Source: Nymphaea colorata
Taxonomy: Eukaryota > Streptophyta > Magnoliopsida > Nymphaeales > Nymphaeaceae
NCBI RefSeq assembly: GCF_008831285.2
Contig: NC_045147.1
Location: 3,994,001 to 4,058,000 of the forward strand
Direction: 5' to 3'
Length of the DNA stretch: 64,000 bases
Shown piece after piece: positions 1-12,540 of this stretch (position 1 is the stretch's first letter; every line of letters starts with the position of its first letter). Both the position numbers and the translations under genes were made by a program. A model generated the notes under the pieces. It was not told the origin of the DNA and made no database searches. It worked only from the letters and a program-made list of their open reading frames with translations.

Positions 1-229
1 AATTTGTGTTTTGTCTTTGAGGTGAAAAAATTGAGACAAAGCTTGTAGGAGAGAAATTTGTTATAAGAATATGATCGGTAGATGATAATTCTCATAGCGA
101 GATATCAAGTTGATAATATAGGAAAATAGAACATCTCAATTTCGAAAGAATTAAATGTCGAGTAGAGTATAAATATATGAGGTTTGACTCAAGAAGATAT
201 AGATTGAACCGGGGTGAATGAATAAGTCA

Positions 230-1660
230 AAAATTAGATGTCCAACGATTGAAAATAGAATGTAATCAGAGCATTAGTAAAAATCTTGGAATAAATGATG
301 ACCTAATAAAATCATGGAAGTAGAAAAATGGTAGAAAGACACACTATATGTTTTGAAGCCAAAAAATTATTGTGCTAAACATAAGTGTGGAAACAAAAAA
401 AATGTATGGCCCGAGTCAAGCACATGTTGATCACTGACTGAGATTGAGGCAGAGACACTAATGGAAGTTGCCTCAATAAAATGAATAGACAAAATTATAT
501 AAAGAAAAGTGATATGTGAGGGTGAAAGGTAATATCACATGTCTGAGCTTCAACATAAAACAATTTTGACATGCAATTGGGAGAAAGCTTGTATGAAAGA
601 AATTTATTGTAGAAATATGCTCGGTGAATAGTGATTCTCGTAGAAATATATCAAGTTGATAATAGAGGAAGATAAAGAGAATTATGAGCAATTTATCAAT
701 ACATGATGTTTGATTCATGCATGTCTAATGATTGAAAATAGAGTATAATCGAGTAAAGCAAAGATTGACATTCAATTTGGAATAAAATAATAGCCCAATG
801 AAATCTTGAAAGTAATAAAATAGGGAGAAAGATATACTATGGGTGTTGATGCTAGAAAATTGTCAAGCAGAGTCATGTTCAAGAATGTAATTCCAGACAA
901 ATAACTGATGGATTAACAAAGAGCAATCGATGTCCCAACTTATGGAAGTAGTAAAATACAAAGAAATACACCCTATGAGTATTAAGGATAAGGAAAAGAA
1001 TGTATGACCTAAGCCAACCAAAGTTGGTAATTGAGTTAGAAAACATGAGAAACATGAGGTAAGACAAATAAATGAGAGATTGACAAAGTATGATGAAATG
1101 TACATTTTAAAGCAATTCAAAAAGATGGACTTGTCAAAGAATGATTGATGACTCATGGAAAGAAAGACACACTATGTGTATTGAAGCTAGAAAGTTATTT
1201 GGCTGCATATGAATGAGGACAAAAAATAATGCATGACTTGAGTCAAGTGAGTTGATAACTAGACAATAGGTGGCCATCATGTTCAAGAATATGAGGTCAG
1301 ACAAATAAATAAAGGATTGACAATGTATAATAAAATGTAGATTTTGAAGCAACTCTATAGAAATAGACTTGCCAAAGAATAATTGATGATCCAATGAAGT
1401 TATGAAAATAGTAAAATGTGAGGAAAGACACATCATAGGTATTGAAACTTGGAAAATATTTGGCTAAAATGAGAGCAAAAGAATGCATGACCTAAGTCAA
1501 GCAAAGTTTGCAATTGAGCCAATAGCTGGCTATCATGTTTAAAAATATGAAGTTGGACAAATGAATAGATGAGAGATTGAAAATGTAGATCTTGAAGTGA
1601 TAAAAAAAAAACTGATGACAATATTTGAAAAATCAATGTCATTTAGGTAGTAGGGTTAAG
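230..1660. repeat. Degenerate tandem repeat, unit about 240 bp
   Basis: The phrase resembling GAAAGACACACTATGTGTAT recurs near 334, 827, 1162 and 1423. A phrase resembling AATGCATGACCTAAGTCAAG recurs near 400, 998, 1231 and 1484. The best-preserved spacing is about 235-260 bp, for example GACTTG-CAAAGAAT at 1128 and 1366. Units are diverged and contain no sustained reading frame. If the adjoining LTR model is right, this lies in the untranslated leader of a minus-strand retrotransposon; that placement is inferred. Confidence 0.55.
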
Positions 1661-1879
1661 GCATGAGCTTATGGTGTGATCATGTTCAAGATTATATAGA
1701 GATGATCGAAGAAGACATTGATTTAAATAAAAAAAAAAGGAATGTAAAATTATTCAATTGATCAAAGATTGTATGAAAAACAAACATGCAATCATCATAC
1801 AATGATAAACATCCAACATTTTTGAAAGTCACCTTTATCATGCATATATTTGGAAAAGGAGCCTAGGACCCTAATTGAA

Positions 1880-2503
1880 TTGGGTTTGATTGAGTATAAT
1901 TATTTCATATCAAATACGCCAATATACCTTAGCCAAGAGGCTTAGTACGAGCATAGACTTCTTCATTTGGCAACTAAGGGTAAGGTTTATTAACTTCTTC
2001 TTGGACACTCGTCGATATACCACAAATTACCACTCATGGTACTAACGAGGGGACTTTCCCGCCCAAGGTGTGGTCTAGTTGTAAAGCTTAGTCTTGTGCT
2101 ACCGCCTAAGACTAAGTCCGGCAACATGATGACCGGGACAAAATAGGTATGAGAAATTTTAAAATATGAGAAATCATGTAAAATGAGTTATCTTTAATGC
2201 AATGTTGCCTAAGATGATGATTAAAATAAGAAGAAGAACAAACATTGTCTTCAAACAACTCTTAAATTAAGGAGGGTTCTATTTGATACTAGACCTAGGT
2301 GAACATGATTGATCCTCCTCAATTAGTCTTATGCGCAAGAAAGCAAACACAATCACCAAGCAATGCAATGAAGTGCCAATGGGGTCAATGTCAAAATAGG
2401 GGACATGCTTTATCATTGGCAATATGTGGGATGTTCAAGTTAGTAAAAATGCATCAATTATAATCATAGCCAAACGATGACGGGTCCCATCACGATCGCC
2501 ATC
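1880..2503 (-). mobile_element. Leader region of a minus-strand LTR retrotransposon, copy 1
   Basis: This non-coding stretch is recognisably similar to 6,060-6,626. Shared blocks come in the same order: a CCAATATAC block, a block ending in ATGATGACCGGGAC / ATGATGACTAAGAC, a TTAAATTAAGGAGGGTTC / CCAAATTAAGAGATATTT block, and GGGTCCCATCACGATCGCCA / GGTCCCATTACAGTCACCA at the LTR edge. Read on the minus strand it begins with TGGCGATCGTGATGGGACC, a plausible tRNA primer-binding site, two bases after the LTR end. No gag or pol frame is visible. Confidence 0.5.
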
Positions 2504-3459
2504 TGTTTACATCCCAAAATTTTTGGTTTGCTTTTGGAGTGCTCCAGAAAAATGAGATTTTTATTTGAAAATAAAAGAGAAAGGGACTCGCCCGTCAGTA
2601 CGAGGATCAACCATTCTCGGTGCCTTTACCTGGGGTAATCAATCCAAGGGCTATGTTTATTATTGATGCATTTTATTTTGGCTTAAACATCTTTTTGATT
2701 CTATATGCGGTGAAGAAGAATATTGGAAGTTTGATGTTTCAAACTTTTGAAAAGGTTCTTGGACAATTGCTTGAGAATGTGAAACATTTTGATGAAAACT
2801 AGAGTTGAGAAATCTTTTAAATATCATTTGAAAAGCTTGGGGAATCACTTTGAAGTCATTTTAGTGTTCTCTTAAGACTTTAAGTAGGTTTGAGATTTTG
2901 CTCTAATTCGGTTACCACCTAGTTAGAGCTCCATCTCATCTAGCTTAAATTCTTTTAGAGATGTGTTTGTGCTCATTTGTGATATTGAGTGGAAGTGAAT
3001 GCATGAGTGCATCAATCCTAAGATGAATGGAAGAAAAATGACATATTTCTACCACAACATTCATCTAAGGCATTCCTACCATAACATACATCTAATATTT
3101 TTATTTTCATAGTTATCAAATATAAGAAAAAAAGGTTTTTGAAAATGGTTTGAGATTATAGACCCTCAAGCATGAATCCAATATTTGGTCGTTACTTGAG
3201 TTGTGGTCTTAATGAAGTTGGTAAATGAAAAATTCAAATCTTAAATGGTAAGATATTGGAAGAATGAAAAAGATGAAGGACTACATCCAAAGAGGGATAT
3301 AGAGAAAGAAAAGATCTTGAAAATCATAAAATCACATGCTTTGAAAAAGAAAGATATGTATTTGTATACATATATGAAATCTTATGAAAATGATGTTATA
3401 TCAAGTACAGAAGAGAAGATCATTTTAGAAAGAGAAAGAGAGATTTTAAAATGGAATAC

Positions 3460-3465
3460 ACGTAC

Positions 3466-3496
<31 letters not shown>

Positions 3497-3512
3497 TATA
3501 TACATATACGAG
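3460..3512. repeat. TA/CA microsatellite
   Basis: Alternating TA run with interspersed ACATA units inside the copy 1 LTR. The small YIYIY-type reading frames across it are artefacts of the repeat. Confidence 0.85.
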
Positions 3513-4149
3513 AGTTTATAAAAGTATGTTAAATCATAGAAAGAGAAACAACAAATAAAGATATTCATGTGCATGCATACGTATATAACATGTATATACG
3601 CATACGTGTTCATATGAAAATCAAGGAATGATTTGAAAATAGCCGACTTCAAATTTTGATATAGGCCGGAAGGGAGCTTGGACTCATGCAATAGCCTAAG
3701 CTAAGTCTCCAAGACCGCATTAGAGAGATTTCTTTTGAAAATGTTTTGAAAAATATGATTTATATAAAAACATAGAATGTTATGATTTAGTTTGCCACAA
3801 GGGATATATTTCTTCCACCGTTGGGTATGAAAGGAAACAAATCATACAATAAGATGCTCATTAGGGTTCTTAATGAGATGATTAAAAGAAAACTAATGCG
3901 AAATGCCATGCAAATGCATATTAACATGTACATATTCGTGAGGGTTTTTCCCAGGTTGGACAAATACTAACCTCAAAAATCAATATGAAAATAAAGAATC
4001 CCCAAACTACACTCTCATTCTCACCATATATTCACATATATAGGGAAAACTAAACAACTATGCATGGGTGATACATGGACAATATTTAAGGAAGGAAAGA
4101 AAGAGAGAGAGAAAGAGAGGATGATAGGAAGAGAAAGATTCAACTAGGA

Positions 4150-4475
4150 AGGAGGGCATAATATAACTATGAAATAAAGGATCATCTCATCTTTCCATTC
4201 TCCCGGTGCACTTGAGCATAGCCTCTTGTCTCTAAGAAGAGATTGAGTGCTATCTCCTTTGGCCATGGGGAGATAAAGATGAGAAGAAAATGAAGAAAGG
4301 AAGGCAATGCTACATTCAATAAAAGGAAAAACATGATTCAATCATGAAATGAAAGAATATCTCATCTTTGCATGCTCCCGGTGCACTTGAGCATAGCCTC
4401 TTGTTTCTAAAAAGAGGTTAAGTGCTATCTCCTTTGGCCATAGGGAGATAAAGAAGAGAGGAAAATGAAGAAAGA
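4150..4475. repeat. Tandem duplication, two copies offset by about 176 bp
   Basis: Two copies of a block contain TCCCGGTGCACTTGAGCATA (starting near 4,201 and 4,376), then GCCTCTTGT-TCTAA and GCTATCTCCTTTGGCCAT, then GGGAGATAAAGA. The copies differ at scattered positions. The block sits just downstream of the minus-strand TATA box in the proposed LTR, so it would be in the transcribed part. Confidence 0.8.
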
Positions 4476-4730
4476 AAGAGATGAGATATTGATTACATAC
4501 CTCTAGTGAGAATGGCTTTTGAAAAAATGAACACCCTACATTGAAGATCCCCTTGAGTGAAGCTCCAAGATGATGCCTCCAAGAGAGTTGTGGCTTGCTC
4601 CAAGTTTGAGAAGAGTGGAAAGAGGAAGAGGGAGAGAAAGATCTCAAGATAAACCCTAAGTCTTCAAGTGAGAATACTCTAGGGTTTCTCCCAAGGCCAA
4701 CTCTTGCCCAAGAGGAGGGAAGTGGAGGGT

Positions 4731-4738
4731 ATTTATAG
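4731..4738 (-). promoter_or_regulatory. TATA box of the LTR promoter (minus strand)
   Basis: The plus strand reads TATTTATA, so the minus strand is TATAAATA. It lies between the 71-bp repeat array (upstream on this strand) and the duplicated block (downstream), where a U3 core promoter would be expected. Inferred from position and motif only. Confidence 0.4.
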
Positions 4739-4759
4739 AGGATTTTGGAGCCAAAATCT

Positions 4760-5340
4760 TAAATTTGAATTTTTTTGACCTAAAAAGACTAAAATCACCC
4801 TCTAAAAGGAGACTTTTTGTCAAAAGGAAGGGCAAATGAATCATATCCACCAAAAAAGACTAAAATCACCCTCTAAAAGGAGATCTTTTGTCAAAAGGAA
4901 GGACAAATTGGTCTTGTCTACCCAACAAGACAAAAATCACCCTCTAAAAAGAGACTTTTTGTCAAAAAAAAGGGCAAATTGGTCTTGTCTACCCAAAAAG
5001 ATTAAAATCGCCCTCTAAAATGAGACTTTTTGTCAAAAAAAATGGCAAATTGGTCTTGTCCACCCAAAAAGACTAAAATTACCCTCTAAAAGGAGGTTCT
5101 TTGTCAAAAATGAGGGGCAAATGGGTCCTATTTACCAAAAAGACTAAAATTACCCTCTAAAAGGAAGTTCTTTATAAAAAAAGAGGGGCAAATGGGTCTT
5201 GTTTACCAAAAATACCAAAATCACCCTATAAAAGAAAGTTCTTTATAAAAAAGAGGGGCAAATGGGTCTTGTTTACCAAAAAGACCCAAATCACCATCTA
5301 AAAATAGGCCTTTTTGTTAAAAGGAATGGCAAATGGTTCT
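4760..5340. repeat. 71-bp tandem array, about 8 copies
   Basis: The anchor CACCCTCTAAAAGGAGA recurs with its CCC at 4798, 4869, 4940, 5011, 5082, 5153, 5224 and 5294, a strict 70-71 bp period. Each unit reads roughly AAAGACTAAAATCACCCTCT, then TTTTTGTCAAAA, then a GGGCAAATGGGTCTTGT block. On the minus strand the array lies between the LTR start and the TATA box, which is where U3 enhancer repeats would be. Confidence 0.92.
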
Positions 5341-5486
5341 CAAATGCTTGATTTGGATTTGAACTTAGGTCTTTGGATCTAATTTGGATTTGGATTGTGG
5401 ATTTGGACCAATTTAGATCCAAAAATTGGGTTTTGTGTTTTTAATAAAAGAGGGCATTCTTTTTAAAAAAAATTGGGGTGATTACA

Positions 5487-6059
5487 GTCGACCTCTACAT
5501 CAAACTATATAACATCATTTTCATCATCAAGTAATTTATCCTCAAAGTTGTTGGACCCTTCATTGTACTATAGCTCAGTTTCATCTTTCTCTACCTCGAC
5601 ATTCTTTCTTGATCTGGTTTTGGGGGCCGTAGTATCTTGTCTTGATATTGCTTAGTTTTATGAAATAGCAATTTGGTGGGTTTAAAACAAATAAATCAAA
5701 TGAAATAGAAGATAGCCAGACTTTGTAAATAGATTGTGTCTAACCAGGCTAACTCAATAAGAGAAAATTTGACAATATGATGGAGATGTTTGACCCAAAA
5801 TAGGCAAAAGAGGCATCCTAAAAGGTAAATCATCTTTAACTGGGCTGAATTTGATACTTGAATAGCTTTGATGACAAAAATGTGAAAACTATTTTTGAAA
5901 TGCATGTCTAGTTTTGGGAAAAAAATTATGAAATGGAGATACATGAAATGAGGCAAATAAAGATGCACATGCAACACATCCTAAGAGTTGAGGCTCTAAC
6001 ATGCTCATTTGAAAATGACTTGGACTCTTAAAACCAGATCCCTGATGTTTATGATCAAC
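5487..6059. other. Non-coding interval between two LTR-element relics
   Basis: No sustained reading frame or recognisable motif. The sequence is AT-rich with short minus-strand frames lacking any family signature. It probably belongs to the internal region of the copy 2 element, which the copy 1 LTR appears to interrupt. Confidence 0.4.
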
Positions 6060-9000
6060 ATTAGTTCTACACTGAGTTATGCCCATATACCTAAATAAAA
6101 TCCAATATACATAGCATAGACTCTTCCTTGGGTTCCATAGTTTAGGGTTCTCAATTCTCCTTGGACCTTACCAATATACAAAACTATTATCCCAATATGT
6201 GGTAAGGGAAGGCCTATTACCCACCTCCAGTAGGTTGGTCCAGCTGTTGAACCTCATAAGCTATTGCTTAATAGGAAAAATCTTATGACATGATGACTAA
6301 GACTTGTATAGGTTCAAGTAACGTTCAAAATTATAAGCACATGCACAAATTTGAGGGTTCTTACATAGATCATAAGAATGAGATTTAAATCATTAGAGAG
6401 AAACAAACATGCTTAACAAATATATCCAAATTAAGAGATATTTGATCCTAGATTCATGTGAACATGTAGATTTCCTCTCAATTCTAAGTCTTAATGTAAA
6501 CAAGAATGCGCACATCACATGACCACACCAAGAAGACTCTATGGTTTGGACAACAATTAGAACCTCATGATCTAGATTACGCAATCTAGTCAACACAGAA
6601 AGAGGTCCCATTACAGTCACCACTTCTATTTACATGGAAAACATCGCAATCTTGCATATGACCATTTGTATTGAAAAAAAGTTCAAAAACATAATTGCCT
6701 CCTTATCCCATGCAAGAAATTATGAGAGTTAGAACTTGATCTGTCAGTACAGATTTAACCATTCCTCGCAGCTTTACTAGGGATAATCAAATCAAGGACT
6801 AGACTAAGTAGAACATATTATTAGCCATGATTGTCATTTAGATCCTAATGTGTCCTAAATTTGAAAGAAAAATGAGATTTTGAAAAATCTAAGCGGATCA
6901 CTAAAAATTGGAGTGCATGAACTGAATTAAAGTACATTTGGAATTGAGGGAGTTCATGATTTGTATCGACATCAATCCATTCATTAGTCCCTAGATCTAA
7001 TATAAATGCAAGCAAACTAGGTCCACACATAGTTGAGATTTGATGATGAGGACCTAAAGAATGTATGATCAGAAGTCCTAATTATTGTCATCTAAATCTG
7101 AACTTAAGATGGGATTCAAGGAAAATCTAAATTTAATCTTATTAACCCAATTTGAATATCAAAATCTGATAGTTTGAAATTATCAATGATGGTGGGGAAT
7201 AGGGTTCAATTCTGAAATTCAAACTTGTATGAAATGAATTCCAGATCCAAATAACATATAGAGATCTATAATCCAACACCTAAATTAAGATCTAATTCTA
7301 TAGGGTGTGATCCAAATTCTAAGATCTGAGGTCCAAAGTTCTAGATGTAACGTCCAAAATTCAAATTGGAATCTAATTCTATGTAAGATCCAAAATCATA
7401 ATCCAAGCAACTTAAAGTCTAGATCTAATGCTCCGAATATAATATTCAAATTAAGACCCAATTTTTTAAACCTAGACTCAATTAAATCCAAATTTAAATT
7501 TAAAGTTCTAAAATTCAATTCACAAGATCTAGATCCATTCAGATTCACATGCTAAACCTACATTGGTTGTAGAGGGTGGACTTAGATGAACCTAGCCATA
7601 ATCATGGTTTTAGCGTAATTCCGACATGGGAAAAGCTTGGGTTTTTGTAGTGCGCTCAATGCCAGACCTAGACAAAGGCATCCAATAAACCTAATGTGGT
7701 GTTTGGTGGACTAAATCTGGGGCTGACATCTCAATAATGTCTAAACCTAGGGTTTTGAAAAACATGTTTGAAAATTGGTTCAATTTTATGCAGTTCAAAA
7801 TTTATTATTTCAAAAACATGCATCCTTGTGAAAGTTAGTTCAGATCTAGTGCATGCAAGTACTATTGTCACATGCATATAGCTGATAACCCAACTTGATT
7901 CTCACATGGAACTAATTTTAAATGCATGATCTGACATTGAATGCATGCTGCAAAGCAAAAGCATACTATATGAATGTGCACAAAATATAGCACATTTAAT
8001 TATAACATGCATGATTTTGAAAGTTGAATCCACATACGAGTCAGGCTAAAACATGAACCTACATGCAAGGACTATTGTCATGAGTCACGTACTAAACTAG
8101 CTAGAATTTCTTAGTAAATTTGAAAACAAGTTTGAAATCAAATGAGTATTATAGTATTAAAATCAAGCACAACATTCAAAGTAACAAGAATATAAACTAA
8201 CACATTTAATTTACAATCCTAGACACCATAGTCTACAATTAGGACACATTACAAAACTTTAACTATGTTTAAGAAAGCAAAATTAGACACTACAAATGGA
8301 TTGAACCTGGGCTAATAGCTGAAATATGACAATTTGGCTAAAACTAGAAAACATGACAACTTGACTAGGGAGTTGACTTTGATGAATTAAAGACTAAGTT
8401 AACCATGTTAAATTGACACAAAATTTGGTATCAAAATATCTACATATGGGACAACCAACTTCAAGTTCATATATTTGAAAAGGCTTTTCAGATATGCAAG
8501 GAATAGGACTGGAAACTTATAACAGAAATCGGAAATTGTAGAAAACAGGATTTGTAAAACAGGTTAAAATGCTATATTTGGCCCGACCAAAATCCTTCCA
8601 AATCAACCTAAACTGATATGAAAAATGGTCTGTAAACTCTCTGCATAACAGATAATCAACATGACTATACATATCAGAAAAACATGCATAGGGAAAAAAG
8701 CTATGACTTCAAAAACTTAAAAAAAAAATATGAATAACAAAATATAATAAAAACAGAATTTACTTGATGACTCTACGACCACATTCAGAATGATGAAAAG
8801 GATACCAAATCAATTCCGTTTCCTAAAAATTTGGTTTATAGATTCTCTAAATAATAAAGAATCTATAGGAATTAAAAGCCTTAAAAAAAATTACACAAGG
8901 AGAAAGAAACAACATCATGAAATTGATGAAAAATACAACTCTAAAAATTCTATAAAAAAAGTTATAGAAAAATAGTTTTGGCTAAATCACCTAATTCATT

Positions 9001-10640
9001 AGCTAAATCGATGTATTAAATTTTGGTTGGAAGAAACTAAATATATAGATCTAACTTCTATATTTTAAATAATGCAAATTTGTAGTTGCCAATCAAAAGT
9101 TATGAAGATTGCAAGTTAACAAATTTCAGAATTTGATTTCTACAATGTGAAAGATGTAGAAAATATAATTTGAGAAAACAACCAAATGAAGGACCAAACT
9201 AACTTACAATTTGGTGAAATTTGGAGAAAACAAACTAGACATGTAGAAAAAATAGGTTCTTTGTATGGATCATCAATACAATTTCAGGTTATAGAAATAT
9301 AGCTTCCTGAATTTAGGCAAAATTCTAAAATTTCTACACTTCCAAACTTTGCATAAAATAAAAAAGCTACATCTCTAAAACAAGAAAATGCAAAAAAAAA
9401 ACACAAATGTCAAAATAAAAACAAAAGATAGGGAGCATACCTACGACCTTGGAGCTTGAGTCTAAGACAGTTCTTAAGAGATCAACACCCACCCAACCCC
9501 CCCCCCCCCCCCCACCCTCTCCTAGGATTCTGATAAGTGTCAAAATTCTACAATTAAGATTTTAATAAGAGTCATCCATCTAAAAGGTTAGATGTGTGAC
9601 ATCTGTCATCCATCTAAAAAAAATGGCTAACATGTGTGAGCACTAGGTTAATTTGGAAATGGATATTGCATTCAGATACATATTTATGTTATGATCTAGA
9701 TTTGGAAGACATCTGAATTGAGATCTGAATAAGAATTTGGATTTAGCAATCTGGATTCAGAAATTAAGATCTGGAGATTTGTAACTGAAGTTTTGATCTG
9801 AATCAAAGCATATTGCAGATTTGACTAATTTTCTATTATAAGTATGGCTTTGAGATATGGGCAACCAAACTAGGCCTAGTGTGAACCTTGTGTGCTCAAA
9901 CTCAATGTTCAGGAGGTGGACCCAGGCTTCATCTAGGTCTAGACTGGGTTCAGTTTGGGTCAAACAAGTTCGGTAAGTTTGAACCTAGTTGAGCTCAGCA
10001 CTAGTAGGCTTTGACCTTGCATGTGCCTTATCGGGTTCAGGTCTAGCATAGGAATATCTTAAGCTAGGTTCATGTAACTCTAAACCTATTTTATACAAAA
10101 ACAATGCATGTGTGTAGAAACTATGTTTTTGATTGGGTTCATTTTAGGGGGCATGCCAAGTTTGACTGAAAAAATCCTCAATTGTCCTTGGAAAATCACA
10201 TTTTTCAAAATTGATGAAGCTAAAATCTAACATGTAAATTGAAATGTGAAGAGTAAAATGGGAACAGAGATTTCAAGGTTATCGATATCCATTTATATGC
10301 TTGGATTGAAAATTGGAAATTCAGATCTCTCAAAAATTAGTTTAGAACTAGTGTCAATGTCCAGACATGAACACTCTAGAAGTGACTGGAAACTACAATT
10401 ATACTTAATTTGAGATAAAATTGCTCAAACTAAATGTAAGAATAGTCAGATCCAATAGTAAAGATTATGATCTTAGTTCAATTTGAGGTGACTCCCTGGT
10501 TTCTAATGCTTAGACTATATAATTTCATTTGGAATCGGTTATTCCACCTAGATTTGAAATTCTTTTAGAAAATCAATTCAAAATTTCATTTATGAAGGGT
10601 AAAATGGTCATTTGATTTATAAAAATTTGGTGTGTCTATA
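6060..10640 (-). mobile_element. Decayed LTR-retrotransposon leader plus LTR, copy 2
   Basis: 6,060-6,626 matches the copy 1 leader block by block. 6,720-6,800 matches the inner LTR end of copy 1 (CTGTCAGTAC, then ACCATTC, then GGGATAATCAA). On the minus strand the primer-site-like TGGTGACTGTAATGGGACC begins near 6,622. The outer end is best placed near 10,640, where the minus strand reads TATAGACACACCAAATTTTT. This resembles the TGTAGACACCCC start of many plant gypsy LTRs with one base changed. That would make an LTR of about 4 kb. The interior is AT-rich with no coding frame. Confidence 0.42.
9497..9513. repeat. Homopolymer of 17 C
   Basis: An uninterrupted run of 17 cytosines in otherwise AT-rich sequence within the decayed LTR copy 2. 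Confidence 0.95.
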
Positions 10641-11149
10641 GTTTTATATGTCCAATTCTAACTATATCTAAACCGATCACAATGTGCACATGCTTACCAA
10701 CAATATTTAGGACTTCTTTCCACTTACACTTAAGCTGCAAGAGTTAGGTGCATTTGTAACATTGATGGCTCTAAAAGTTTGAAACTATTTTCATATCCTT
10801 ACCTTTTTTAGAATACATCTAAACATCATGTGAAGTACACCCTATAATGGAATGTTGTTTGGTACAACACCTCTATTGCTCATTTGAACTCTATTTTTCC
10901 TTTGGACCTTTACAGCATGCTATCGTTAGTTAATGCTAGTATATATGCAAAGCTAAGTGTGGTTTCTTCATTTTCTTCCATACATGATTTTCATCTATTT
11001 CTGGCATATCAGGATGATTGTGCGAATTCATGGAAACTTTTAGTTATTCAATTAGAATTTTATAAATAAAAAGAAAATAATGCACTTTGTTATGAGAAAA
11101 AGAACCTAGATTTTCATACATTTCCTTTGTTTATTCCTTGAGGTAAGAC

Positions 11150-11835
11150 CCTACCCTGGCTACCCTGGCCCCTGGTCAAGGATGGCCTGGTGTGGCCAGG
11201 CCATGGAAGGCACTTACTGGTCCCAAGGAAGCAGCAACAGGCAGTTTAGAATTTATGGTAGCCCAGAGGCCTTTGGTGTTTCTCCTATATGAGGAACGAT
11301 CACCCACAGCACCTATATAGCAAACACTATCAGTTGAAGGGCACCAGTCCCTCAACACATGACCATTGCAAAAGGGAAGGTTGGGACACTTGGTAGCATC
11401 GGATGCGACAAATTTGAATGTACTGCCTTGGAGGGAACAGATTTGATTAGGTGACAGCCAGCAGCAATGCCAAGCCTCACCTAACAGTTGCTGGCCATGG
11501 GACAAATGTCAGATAATGGCATCAGGGCTAGGTGGCCTACGGGCAACAATGTGTGTGGCCAGCCGCTGGCCTTGCATGGGCAGCAGTTCCTATTCATGTG
11601 GCTGTCAGAAAGTTTGAGCCCGCGGCCACATTTAAATGTCAGCGAACTTACCCTGGTCATACTAAGGCTCCTTGAAGCAGACCCACAAAAATAAACTCAC
11701 CATTTTGTTTTGATTGATCTTTATTTCTTCTATTTAGACGCATGGGCTTTTTTGCTTTAATTTATGGAAATTCCTGCATTGCTAGTTCCCCTGGGTCCTG
11801 GGAGGCACTAAAGTTCTAGCGTGGTATCAGAAAAC
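11150..11835 (+). mobile_element. Possible 3' end of an LTR followed by an initiator-Met primer-binding site
   Basis: TGGTATCAGA at 11,822-11,831 is the usual first ten bases of a primer-binding site for initiator-methionine tRNA. The context ends in CCAGGGT, as in many plant Ty1/copia and gypsy leaders. The preceding 600 bp is unusually GC-rich for this window and could be LTR sequence. No matching second LTR or pol frame was seen. The reading frames at 11,176-11,694 match no family I know. Confidence 0.35.
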
Positions 11836-12540
11836 CAGGGTACTGAGCCTGCACGAATCAAAAGTGATAAATTTGTTAGTAAAAACTAGCTTTCATAAAG
11901 CAAGGTTCTATCTTTGCCTCTATGCACATATGCACATTGTCAATCTTTTTTTCTTTTTTTGCTGCCCTAATAAAATTAGATGGGTTTGGCACCCCAAATG
12001 GAGAAGGAGATTGGCCCAAATGGCTTATATCATGAATCTTATTACATGGACTATGTTATTGCCTTTGAGCAACATACAATATATGTGTGTGTTTGAAATA
12101 TTTGCAAGTTTAAATAGTTTAGACAAAAGATTGTCACTATGGTAGCAAGAAATATGATATGTGCATAGGGCATGCAAAATTATATGCATCGTATATTCTA
12201 TTTCTCAATATGCTGGCATGTTGAATATCTAGAATGTACATGCATGAATACTTAACAAATATGTACAAATAATCTCTATGTATATATTACAGCTCTATAC
12301 CAACCATGGTATATGAGAAAAAAGAATTGCACCTATATAACAGTATTTTTGTATGCTAGCGTGAGTGGTATCAATATATGCATGCCTAAGTACCACATGT
12401 ACATGCGTCAGTAAGGTAGAGTTCCATGCACAGAATTTTTGTTTTGCACAATTGATATGATTATGTAAAAAGAAGTTAGGGAAAATAGAGAATGAGAAAA
12501 AGGAAGAGGTGAAAGAAGGAAGAAAAGAAGAATACATTAT

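Larger units (their letters stand above)
2504..5486 (-). mobile_element. Large (about 3 kb) LTR of a Ty3/gypsy-type retrotransposon, copy 1
   Basis: On the minus strand the segment starts TGTAATCACCCCAATTTT at 5486 and ends GGGATGTAAACA at 2504. That gives TG..CA termini, followed after two bases by a primer-binding-site-like TGGCGATCGTGATGGG. A TATA box, TATAAATA on the minus strand, lies near 4,731-4,738. The region upstream of it carries a 71-bp tandem array, and a 177-bp tandem duplication lies downstream. Long LTRs with this kind of start are known from Tat/Ogre-like plant elements. The second LTR and coding domains are not in view, so the assignment rests on termini and layout. Confidence 0.55.

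Noticed and set aside
4836-5018. Plus-strand 60-aa frame with repeated KKIKIAL/KRRSFVKRK words
   Set aside because: Encoded by the 71-bp tandem array.
2504-5486. The same LTR read as a plus-strand 3' LTR (it also has TG..CA in that direction)
   Set aside because: No polypurine tract precedes 2,504 on the plus strand, whereas the minus strand has a primer-binding-site-like sequence two bases past its end and a correctly placed TATA box.
11176-11694. Minus 109-aa and plus 68-aa frames
   Set aside because: No domain or homologue recognised; they sit in a putative LTR-like block.
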